Shown here piece by piece: positions 16,386-23,296 of a stretch of 64,000 bases of DNA. The notes under the pieces are model-generated. The model worked only from the letters and a program-made list of their open reading frames with translations. It was not told where the DNA came from and made no database searches. Made by a program: the position numbers and the translations under genes. The first letter of the stretch is position 1, and each line of letters opens with the position of its first letter. Where the stretch lies: the NCBI RefSeq assembly GCF_013204885.1, contig NZ_JABMKX010000015.1, forward strand, positions 62,001-126,000, read 5' to 3'. The stretch comes from Paenibacillus tritici (GTDB taxonomy: Bacteria; Bacillota; Bacilli; Paenibacillales; Paenibacillaceae).

Positions 16386-18067
16386 CAGACGGCTCACGGC
16401 TTCAGCCTGTCGTAAGCAATCAGTCCATGGTACGGTACAGCTCCGCAGAAGGGAATGACGCTATTGCCTATTCCAATACCGTCCATACGTCCGTTGTGGG
16501 TCCGGTTCTATCCCTGCTCAAACAAGCGGCTCCCTTGAGCGCCTCCCTGGGAGATACGCTGGTCTATACCGTTACCGCCAGGAACAGCGGCAATACACCG
16601 GCACTGCTCACGATCGTTGACGTTCTTCCCCCGGGAGTATCCTTCATAGCCAACAGTGTGCTTAGAGACGGAGTGCCCCTTCCGGGGGTTACTCCGTCTT
16701 CCGGCATCCCGTTGGGGACTCTTGTTCCGCATTCAGGGGTCACCATCGCTTTCCAGGTCATTGTAGTCTCACTCCCGCCTTCGCTTGTCCTGGACAACAG
16801 AGCGGTTGGCACGTATTCCTTCACCACTCCGGAAGGGAGAACAGTGAGCGCGGACATCCGCTCCAATCCTGTCAGTGTCTCCCTTCTGTCCTACCAGTTG
16901 TCCACGCTGCTCTCTGCCAGCACACCTACTACCTTCATTGGGGATGTCGTCACGTATACCCTTCAGCTTAGCAATGAAGGCTCCCGGCCGCTGACCGGGA
17001 TTATCGCTACTCTGCCTATCCCGGAAGGGGCCGTATTCCTCCCCGGAAGCGTGGTTGCAGGCGGGGTCTATCAGCCTGAGGCTGATCCGGCTTCAGGCAT
17101 TGGACTGGGTTCGCTCAGTACAGGCTCAGCTGCCGGGATCTCCTACCGTGTCCGGGTAACCTCAACCCCTCCAGACTCGGTATTGCAGGCGCAGGCCCAG
17201 GTCTCCTATGTGGCTAATGACAGCCGGAATACCACCGGGAGCAACACCGTTCTGATTACCGTGATCCAGCCGGGAGTAACCGTCAGCCTGAAGGTTGATC
17301 TCTACAGCGCAGCTCCCGGCGACAACCTGCGGTATGAGTTCACTGTGCGTAACAACGGGAACCTGGCCGTGGAGGCACTGCTGCTGGATGCCATTCCGCC
17401 AGGCGTACTGTTCGTCTGGGACAGCGTCCGTATCGACGGTGTTCCGCAGAAGGGCGTCCGCCCCGGGGACGGAATTCCGCTTGGCACCTTACGGGCAGGC
17501 GCTGAAGCCGTGGTGGATTTTCTCGTATCCATTCCGGGTGCCACCGATATCCGCCAGACGCCGGCCATTCAGAATCAGGGAGTTGTCCAGTATACGTTCT
17601 CCCTTCCCGACGGACGTAATGTCCGGCAGCTCGCCCGGTCGGGCGCAGTGACCACGTTGCTGTTATCGCCCGTCATCTCTATTCAAATGCAAGGGGAGCC
17701 GCCGGTTGTCGACCCCGGGAGCATTGCTGAATTCAACATTTACGTAGCGAACAGCGGGAATTATCCCGCAGAGATATCCGTAATCCGGATTGTGCCGCAA
17801 GGAACCGTCATGGAGCCGGAGATCGTTACCATCAGCGCCGTAACCGTACCCGGGACTCCATTCAGCGGAACGGTTGCTCTGGGGACGCTGCAGGCCGGGC
17901 AAAGCGTCACACTCACCTATTTTGTCAGGATAAACCCGGATTACATGGGCAAGGATCTGCAAGGATATTCGGCCGCCCTGTATTTATTCACCATCGACGG
18001 ACGCCGGTACTCCGGTGAAGCCCGTTCTAACAGCTACAGGCTGCTCATTGAAGAAATCAGTGAATAA
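16382..18067 (+). CDS. DUF11-repeat surface protein, second frame (C-terminal part)
   Basis: This 561-aa reading frame overlaps the preceding stop codon by ATGA. Its first residues, SRLQPVVSNQSMVRYSSAEG, align with the second half of a DUF11 module (compare GQLANQSSASYSSGTF in the upstream frame), so it completes module 15. Four further and more divergent modules follow, opening at LSLLKQAAPLSASLGD, LSTLLSASTPTTFIGD, VTVSLKVDLYSAAPGD and VISIQMQGEPPVVDPG. No ribosome site is evident before the ATG. The arrangement fits one protein of about 2,800 aa broken by a small indel in the ATAT run at the junction, a programmed -1 shift, or stop-start translational coupling. No sorting motif is visible at the C-terminus. 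Confidence 0.75.
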   Translation: MTDGSRLQPVVSNQSMVRYSSAEGNDAIAYSNTVHTSVVGPVLSLLKQAAPLSASLGDTLVYTVTARNSGNTPALLTIVDVLPPGVSFIANSVLRDGVPLPGVTPSSGIPLGTLVPHSGVTIAFQVIVVSLPPSLVLDNRAVGTYSFTTPEGRTVSADIRSNPVSVSLLSYQLSTLLSASTPTTFIGDVVTYTLQLSNEGSRPLTGIIATLPIPEGAVFLPGSVVAGGVYQPEADPASGIGLGSLSTGSAAGISYRVRVTSTPPDSVLQAQAQVSYVANDSRNTTGSNTVLITVIQPGVTVSLKVDLYSAAPGDNLRYEFTVRNNGNLAVEALLLDAIPPGVLFVWDSVRIDGVPQKGVRPGDGIPLGTLRAGAEAVVDFLVSIPGATDIRQTPAIQNQGVVQYTFSLPDGRNVRQLARSGAVTTLLLSPVISIQMQGEPPVVDPGSIAEFNIYVANSGNYPAEISVIRIVPQGTVMEPEIVTISAVTVPGTPFSGTVALGTLQAGQSVTLTYFVRINPDYMGKDLQGYSAALYLFTIDGRRYSGEARSNSYRLLIEEISE

Positions 18068-18181
18068 TACAGCTCACATATCCCCCATCTCCCTGAATAT
18101 ACTTTAGTTACAACCTGCCGCATGATCCTCAGCCTCAATATTGACAATACCGAATAACACAGTCCATGGGAGGTGGTCATC

Positions 18182-19342
18182 CTGTCACAGCCATCCGGTC
18201 CATACGCTTTTGTCGTATCCAAAGAAGACTGGTCCCTTCACCGCAAAGGCCATCAGGATCAGGAGCGTCACCAGCAGAAGGTCAGAGAAGCCATTAAGGG
18301 AAATCTGCCGGATCTGGTTACCGAAGAGAACATTATTTTGTCGGGCGGCAAGCAGATTGTGAAGGTGCCGATCCGCAGTCTGGATGAATACCGGATTATC
18401 TATAATTTCCGCAAGCAGAAGCATGTCGGCCAGGGCGACGGGGAGAGTCAGGTAGGTGACGTACTCGGCCGCGATTCACAGTCTGCCCAGCCGGGCAAAG
18501 GGGATAAAGCCGGAGATCAGCCCGGGCAGGATACCGTTGAGGCCGAAGTCGATATCGAGGATCTGGAGGATATTCTGTTCCAGGATATGGAGCTTCCCCA
18601 TCTGAAGCCGAAGGATAAAGAAGAAATCGAGGTTAAATCCATTGTCTTCAACGATATCCGCAAAAAAGGCATGATGTCGAATATCGACAAAAAACGTACC
18701 TTACTTGAGAATCTGCGGCGTAATGCCAGCAGAGGCACTCCCGGCATTCACAGCATCAGCCCCGATGATCTGCGTTACAAAACCTGGGATGATATCACAA
18801 CCCCCCACTCCAATGCCGTGATTATTGCCATGATGGATACCTCAGGCTCGATGGGCACTTTTGAAAAATACTGCGCCCGCAGCTTCTTCTTCTGGATGAC
18901 CCGCTTCCTGCGCCGCCAGTATGAGAAGGTGGATATTGTGTTCCTGGCCCATCATACGGAAGCCAAAGAGGTCAGCGAGCATGACTTCTTCACACGCGGG
19001 GAGAGCGGGGGAACCATCTGTTCCTCGGCGTACCAGAAGGCGCTGGAGATTATCGACAGCCGCTACCCTCCGGCCAAATACAACATCTATCCCTTTCATT
19101 TCTCGGATGGCGACAACCTGACCTCGGACAATGAACGCTGCGTCAAGCTGATCGGCGAGCTCCTGAAGCGCAGCAATATGTTCGGCTATGGCGAAGTGAA
19201 CCAGTACAACCGCAGCAGCACCCTGATGTCCGCCTACCGCCACCTGAAGCAGGAGCAGTTCATGCATTATGTGATCAAGGATAAGAAGGAAGTGTATCAG
19301 GCGCTGAAGACGTTTTTTGGCAAAAGGGCAACAGAAGCCTGA
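18182..19342 (+). CDS. yhbH: YhbH-family sporulation protein (DUF444, VWA-like)
   Basis: This protein of about 386 aa is of the DUF444/YhbH family. The N-terminus SQPSGPYAFVVSKEDWSLHR matches the family, followed by DEYRIIYNFRKQKHVGQGDG. A von Willebrand A-like core has a metal-site motif MMDTSGSMGTFEKYCARSFF, and later motifs include FLAHHTEAKEVSEHDFF and GGTICSSAYQKALEII. In B. subtilis, yhbH is expressed in the mother cell and is needed for normal sporulation. GGGAGGTG (18168-18175) is the ribosome site. The GTG at 18173 lies inside it, so CTG at 18182 with 6-nt spacing is the likelier initiator. A strong terminator follows. Confidence 0.85.
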   Translation: MSQPSGPYAFVVSKEDWSLHRKGHQDQERHQQKVREAIKGNLPDLVTEENIILSGGKQIVKVPIRSLDEYRIIYNFRKQKHVGQGDGESQVGDVLGRDSQSAQPGKGDKAGDQPGQDTVEAEVDIEDLEDILFQDMELPHLKPKDKEEIEVKSIVFNDIRKKGMMSNIDKKRTLLENLRRNASRGTPGIHSISPDDLRYKTWDDITTPHSNAVIIAMMDTSGSMGTFEKYCARSFFFWMTRFLRRQYEKVDIVFLAHHTEAKEVSEHDFFTRGESGGTICSSAYQKALEIIDSRYPPAKYNIYPFHFSDGDNLTSDNERCVKLIGELLKRSNMFGYGEVNQYNRSSTLMSAYRHLKQEQFMHYVIKDKKEVYQALKTFFGKRATEA

Positions 19343-19403
19343 GCGCTTGCTCTCCAGGCTGACAGTGAAGCGATACTGCGCGCTGATTCATACCGGGAGG
19401 ATG

Positions 19404-19446
19404 ATCCCCTGCAAACCGTGCGAACGGCGGGCAGGGGATTTTTGTG
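19404..19446 (+). terminator. Intrinsic terminator after yhbH
   Basis: The stem ATCCCCTGC / GCAGGGGAT is followed by a T-rich tail TTTTTGTG. Confidence 0.75.
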
Positions 19447-19478
19447 TATGCGGGGTCAGATTGTGGTACACAAGCCTG

Positions 19479-19585
19479 TTGACAACTATATCGCCAGCCG
19501 ATATACTCAATGTATCGGTTGACGATATATCGCCCAATGCTATAACGTTCAGTGTTATAACGCCAATGGGTATAACGACGAATGA
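19479..19585 (+). promoter_or_regulatory. Tandem promoters on a 15-bp repeat array, upstream of padR
   Basis: Two promoters are visible: TTGACA (19479-19484)-17-TATACT (19502-19507) and TTGACG (19519-19524)-16-TATAAC (19541-19546). They sit on an imperfect 15-bp tandem repeat whose units start with TATATCG, TGTATCG or TATAACG at 19511, 19526, 19541, 19556 and 19571. One further unit lies at 19487, with a 9-bp partial unit at 19502. The array ends about 55 bp before the PadR start. It is a plausible cooperative binding site for PadR itself; this is inference. Confidence 0.6.
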
Positions 19586-19642
19586 TGGTACTGGAACTCC
19601 AAGGTCTGTGGAATGTTACACAAAGATGCAATAAGGAAGGTG

Positions 19643-19975
19643 ATGGCATTGTCTAGCAACAATGAATACGGGGCGCTGACCGAAGGCGTCTATTATATCC
19701 TCTTGTCTCTGCTCACCCCGATGCACGGCTACGGCATTATGCAGAATGTGAAGCTGCTGAGCCATCAGCGCGTGGAGCTTGGGGCAGGCACACTTTATGG
19801 TGCGCTAAGCACACTTGTGGAACGGGGCTGGATCGAGCTGCTGGCAGGCGGAGAGGATTCCCGTAAGAAGGAATATCAGATTACAGAGCTTGGCAAATCT
19901 ATAGTCCGCAGTGAAATGACAAGACTTGACGAGCTGCTCACAAATGGAAGAAAGCTACTGGGAGGCGAAGCGTAA
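19643..19975 (+). CDS. PadR-family transcriptional regulator
   Basis: This protein of about 110 aa is the compact PadR type (subfamily with a short C-terminus). ALTEGVYYILLSLLTPMHGY opens the winged helix. VELGAGTLYGALSTLVERGW is the recognition helix, and SRKKEYQITELGKSIV forms the wing. PadR proteins are dimeric repressors, often autoregulated and ligand-released. The stop codon overlaps the start of the DUF2812 gene (taATG), a very common PadR partner. The ribosome site AAGGAAGGTG lies only 2 nt before the ATG, so TTG at 19649 is an alternative start. Confidence 0.9.
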   Translation: MALSSNNEYGALTEGVYYILLSLLTPMHGYGIMQNVKLLSHQRVELGAGTLYGALSTLVERGWIELLAGGEDSRKKEYQITELGKSIVRSEMTRLDELLTNGRKLLGGEA

Positions 19976-20550
19976 TGAGTCAGGTGGTACGCAAATATTT
20001 CATAGATTTCGAGAAGGAAGAGGCTTGGCTGAATGAGATGTCGGCTAAGGGGCTCGCACTCGTTGAATATTCATGGGCCCGTTATGTGTTCGAGGAGAGT
20101 GCCAAGGGAGAGTACATTTACCGGCTTGAGCTGCTGGAGAAGGACCCGAAGGAGGAGTCCGACTATCTGCAATTTATGGAGGAGACCGGAGCGGAGCGTG
20201 TGCCTGCCGGAGCCCCTGCAAAGGCCAAGCGTACATTGATCAACCAGCGCTGGGTGATCTTCAGAAGGAAGGCCTCGGAAGGCCCCTTCCAGATCTATTC
20301 CGATACAGATTCCAAAATCAAACACTATCAGAGAATCCATAACGTCTATCTGTCCCTCGCGCTGCTGGAACTGATCATCGGCTCCTTTAATATCATGCTG
20401 ATGATGCTGAATACTTCTTCTAACATCTACAAAATCAACCTCATCGTGGGAGTCCCTGTAATCATTCTGGGCCTGTTCTTCGTGTGGCTCAGCCTGCCGG
20501 TCCGCCGCAAGATCATCCGGCTGAAGAATGAGAAGCTGATAAGGGAATGA
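19975..20550 (+). CDS. DUF2812 membrane protein, PadR partner
   Basis: This 191-aa protein has an N-terminal cytoplasmic domain (VRKYFIDFEKEEAWLNEMSA, then GLALVEYSWARYVFEE) characteristic of DUF2812. Two membrane segments follow at about residues 122-142 and 152-174. The gene overlaps padR by one base and is translationally coupled to it. Such pairs are thought to form small stress- or envelope-related operons, the PadR protein repressing its own pair; the biochemical role of DUF2812 is unknown. Confidence 0.78.
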   Translation: MSQVVRKYFIDFEKEEAWLNEMSAKGLALVEYSWARYVFEESAKGEYIYRLELLEKDPKEESDYLQFMEETGAERVPAGAPAKAKRTLINQRWVIFRRKASEGPFQIYSDTDSKIKHYQRIHNVYLSLALLELIIGSFNIMLMMLNTSSNIYKINLIVGVPVIILGLFFVWLSLPVRRKIIRLKNEKLIRE

Positions 20551-20604
20551 GCCATCAACACTTTCTGCACAAGGGAAGTATAGTCCAGGCTGAAATTCAA
20601 AAAA

Positions 20605-20643
20605 AGCAGCGGTTCTTCCGTTATTGGAGAACTGCTGCTTTTC
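20605..20643 (+). terminator. Intrinsic terminator after padR-DUF2812
   Basis: The 14-15-bp stem AGCAGCGGTTCTTCC / GGAGAACTGCTGCT with a short loop is followed by TTTT. Confidence 0.85.
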
Positions 20644-20743
20644 GTTTTAGATCATTTGCAGCTTGTTTCTGTTCTGTCTGTATATCCGCCAGCCTCATCT
20701 TCAAACCACCGGGATACCAGCAGTCCTGATACAGGATACCATT

Positions 20744-21229
20744 TTAATGTGGATAATCAGCAAAAATTTCCAACAGCTCATTTATTGTCGGACCTGAACC
20801 AACCTGTTGAACAACGGCTTTTCCGTCTCTTACATAGGCCAAAGTGGGTGTTCCCTGAAATTCAATACGGTCAACAAGAAATTGCCCTATTTCCCTTCCC
20901 CAGTCCCCGCCGTCCACATTATAATAATATATTGGTTGTGAGATTTGCCGGGAGAACTCCTTGAGCACCGGAGAGAATTCACGGCAATAATAGCAGGTGG
21001 GTCTGCCAATATAAAAATAAAAACCTTCGCCTGAATTAAATTTGTCCATGGTCTGGCTGGCATTAAGCACAGGTAGAGCTTTTACATTATTCTCATATTC
21101 TTCAATTGTGACTTCAGCAGCGTTTGGTGCAGCATAGTTAATATCATTGGCAATAAAAAAGCTAATAAAACAGACAATAGACAGAAATAAAACTTTTAGA
21201 ATAGGATATTTTTTTGCAGCTATAATCAT
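20744..21229 (-). CDS. Membrane-anchored thioredoxin-fold protein (bacteriocin accessory type)
   Basis: This protein of 161 aa has one N-terminal membrane segment (about residues 8-28) followed by a thioredoxin-like domain outside the cell. The domain has a Cys79-Tyr-Tyr-Cys82 active site (IGRPTCYYCREFSPVLKEF) and a cis-Pro-type FQGTPTLAY segment. It resembles the bacteriocin transport accessory proteins often found beside Cys-containing bacteriocins. It lies 44 bp downstream of, and co-directional with, the four-Cys precursor gene at 21274-21408, so a role in thiol/disulfide handling of the exported peptide is likely. The ATG at 21229 has a TTGGAGGGG ribosome site; the longer frame would overlap the precursor gene. 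Confidence 0.75.
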   Translation of the reverse strand: MIIAAKKYPILKVLFLSIVCFISFFIANDINYAAPNAAEVTIEEYENNVKALPVLNASQTMDKFNSGEGFYFYIGRPTCYYCREFSPVLKEFSRQISQPIYYYNVDGGDWGREIGQFLVDRIEFQGTPTLAYVRDGKAVVQQVGSGPTINELLEIFADYPH

Positions 21230-21273
21230 TTTCCCCTCCAAACTAATTTGACTCTCAGAGACAAAGACACTGC

Positions 21274-21408
21274 TCAGAATGCTCCAGTCCAGAAAGCGCT
21301 GCATTGATTTGGACCGTTTGGACTGCAATCATGCTGACAATCATCGGGGTCACAAATCTGAATAGACATATCAAACTCTTCAGCCGCCAGTAAACTTAAC
21401 TCTTTCAT
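21274..21408 (-). CDS. Four-cysteine RiPP precursor peptide A (44 aa)
   Basis: This small gene has a perfect GGGAGG ribosome site 8 nt before its ATG. The peptide starts MKELSLLAAEEFDMSIQ, the presumed leader. The C-terminal part, the presumed core, has Cys at positions 19, 24, 28 and 36 and Asp at 20, 22, 23 and 27, ending SAFWTGAF. The leader motif LAxxEFDMx(I/V)Q and the core pattern C-D-x-C-x2-D-C-x(6-7)-C-S are shared with the peptide at 33428-33559. The two radical SAM/SPASM enzymes and ABC exporter nearby make it a probable thioether-crosslinked peptide precursor (sactipeptide or ranthipeptide class). The gene forms a unit with the downstream thioredoxin-like gene. Function inferred from pattern and context. 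Confidence 0.8.
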   Translation of the reverse strand: MKELSLLAAEEFDMSIQICDPDDCQHDCSPNGPNQCSAFWTGAF

Positions 21409-21600
21409 TTTTTATACCTCCCTTCTCGCAATTATTAGCAGAAATACACAAGAGCTTTTTCTAGTAAAATAATACAGTAATAAGGACAATTTGGAGGACA
21501 GCTGTTATAATTAACTGTATTTTCGGTTTTTTCGGCAATTTATTCAAAATATTAACAAAAATTTCTTAACTATTGCAGAGAGAAAGATCGGAGGAATAGT

Positions 21601-22278
21601 ATGAATCACATATTAATTATTGAGGATGATATCGCCTTAAGTAACGGGATTGTAATTGCCCTTAAAGGACCCGAAATGAACCTAATACAAAAGCATGACA
21701 TTGCATCTGCAAAAGAAACATTGCAATCCTCTGCCTTTGATTTAATTATTCTGGATGTGAATCTGCCGGATGGAAGCGGGCTGGATCTTTTAGCTGACAT
21801 ACGCAAATCAACCACAATTCCAGTCATTGTCCTAACCGTTCATGATCTGGAAACGGATATCGTCACAGGTTTTGAGCGGGGAGCAGACGACTATATCACT
21901 AAGCCTTTTAGTCTGATGGTATTAAGGGCCCGGGTAGAGGTTCAACTTAAGAAAAGCAGACATCTGTACCCCGACACCTTTGAGCTCGACGGCTTTCATT
22001 TCTCATTTGCCAAGATGGAGTTTCTGAACAACGGCAATCCAGTAGAACTTAGTAAAACTGAGCAAAAACTGCTTCGACTCTTGATCAATAATCGTGGAAT
22101 CACCCTTTCCCGCGATCGTCTGGTCGATAACATCTGGACTGATGGAGCAGAATTTGTAGGTGAGAATGCCTTATCTGTAGCGATAAAAAGGTTGCGTGAT
22201 AAACTCGAAGAGAACCCGTCCGCTCCCAGGTATATCAAAACTGTCTATGGGGTCGGCTATATATGGGCTATAAAATGA
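21601..22278 (+). CDS. OmpR-family response regulator of the RiPP island
   Basis: This 225-aa protein has an N-terminal receiver domain (acidic pocket IIEDD, phosphoacceptor Asp52 in LIILDVNLPDGSGLD, Lys in DDYITKPFS). A C-terminal winged-helix domain follows, with LSKTEQKLLRLLINNRGITL and YIKTVYGVGYIWAIK. It is coupled to the sensor kinase downstream by a 4-nt ATGA overlap. Its probable targets are the two nearly identical promoter elements at 23192-23267 and 30023-30101, which carry 11-bp direct repeats of the kind OmpR-type dimers bind. Role: induction of the FtsX-type transporters in response to a peptide. Confidence 0.9.
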   Translation: MNHILIIEDDIALSNGIVIALKGPEMNLIQKHDIASAKETLQSSAFDLIILDVNLPDGSGLDLLADIRKSTTIPVIVLTVHDLETDIVTGFERGADDYITKPFSLMVLRARVEVQLKKSRHLYPDTFELDGFHFSFAKMEFLNNGNPVELSKTEQKLLRLLINNRGITLSRDRLVDNIWTDGAEFVGENALSVAIKRLRDKLEENPSAPRYIKTVYGVGYIWAIK

Positions 22279-23192
22279 ATATCCTGAGCTATGTATGTAT
22301 TGGTATTGCCGTTACTGCACTTCTTGCAGCCGCCGCTGTAATCATTCTGTACCGTAAAAACATTGACAAAACATTTAAAAGCTTTGAATACATGATTGAC
22401 ACTGCAATTAATGGAAACTTTTCGGAAAGTGTTTTCGATGAATCCCTCATCTCAGCGCTAGAAGCAAAACTCGCCCAATTTCTGGCGCTCTGTTCAGCAT
22501 CCTCAACAAATTTGCTGGCAGAAAAAAATAAAATAAATGAACTGATATCCGACATTGCGCATCAAACGAAAACACCTATCGCTAATATCCTGCTGTATTC
22601 ACAACTTCTCAGTGAATTCAAATTGCCGGAGGATGGCTCCACCTGTGTGAGGGCCCTGTCTGCACAAGCCGAGAAGCTCCATTTCCTCATTCATGCCTTG
22701 ATGAAGACCTCCCGCCTGGAGACAGGGATTATCAAGCTAAACGCCAAACAAGAGGCTGTCCAAAAGTTGTTGGACACTGCATTAGCGCAAATTATGCCGG
22801 AAGCACACGCCAAAGCGATTTCGGTTACAGCCGAGAGCAGCGCAGCCCTGGCGTGGTTTGACCTAAAATGGACTGCGGAAGCTATCTACAATGTCCTTGA
22901 TAATGCTGTGAAATATACCAGACACAATGGAACTGTTTCCGTTAGCGTGACCGTATTTGATTTATTCTGCCGAATTGATATTACCGACAACGGAATAGGC
23001 ATTCAGGAAGAGGAGCAGAGTAAAATCTTCTCACGCTTTTACCGCTCTCCTGCTGTTAACACAGAGGAAGGTGTGGGCATCGGACTTTTTTTGGCCAGAG
23101 AAATCATCGCAGCCGAAGGAGGCTATATCAAGGTATCTTCACAGCTTAACAAAGGTTCTACCTTCTCGCTGTTTCTTCCGCTGGAACATTAA
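22275..23192 (+). CDS. Sensor histidine kinase of the RiPP island
   Basis: This protein of about 305 aa has a single N-terminal membrane segment (residues 5-25) and no sizeable extracellular domain. A HisKA region has the phospho-acceptor His96 in SDIAHQTKTPIANILLYSQL. A HATPase domain follows, with N box VLDNAVKYT and G boxes DNGIGIQEE and GVGIGLFLAREI. Short kinases without a sensor loop usually depend on an FtsX-type transporter to detect the peptide, which fits the permease gene directly downstream. The start used is the ATG overlapping the regulator stop codon. Confidence 0.88.
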   Translation: MNILSYVCIGIAVTALLAAAAVIILYRKNIDKTFKSFEYMIDTAINGNFSESVFDESLISALEAKLAQFLALCSASSTNLLAEKNKINELISDIAHQTKTPIANILLYSQLLSEFKLPEDGSTCVRALSAQAEKLHFLIHALMKTSRLETGIIKLNAKQEAVQKLLDTALAQIMPEAHAKAISVTAESSAALAWFDLKWTAEAIYNVLDNAVKYTRHNGTVSVSVTVFDLFCRIDITDNGIGIQEEEQSKIFSRFYRSPAVNTEEGVGIGLFLAREIIAAEGGYIKVSSQLNKGSTFSLFLPLEH

Positions 23193-23267
23193 TTCTTTCA
23201 ACTCTGTTAGATTTCAGAAAGATTGTGGAAAGATTGCTGTGATATATTCTTATCGTAGAAGGCTGCG
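23192..23267 (+). promoter_or_regulatory. Conserved promoter element, copy 1 (before FtsX permease)
   Basis: This element is nearly identical to 30023-30101. Shared parts are TTCTTTCAAC, CTGTTAGATTT, then a direct repeat AGAAAGATTGT (23216-23226) and GGAAAGATTGC (23227-23237), then TGTGATA with an AT-rich -10-like sequence. The 11-bp period, just where a -35 box should be, is typical for activation by an OmpR-family regulator. The regulator encoded at 21601-22278 is the obvious candidate. Confidence 0.7.
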
Positions 23268-23296
23268 GATACTCCAGCAATAGGAGGGAAATACGG

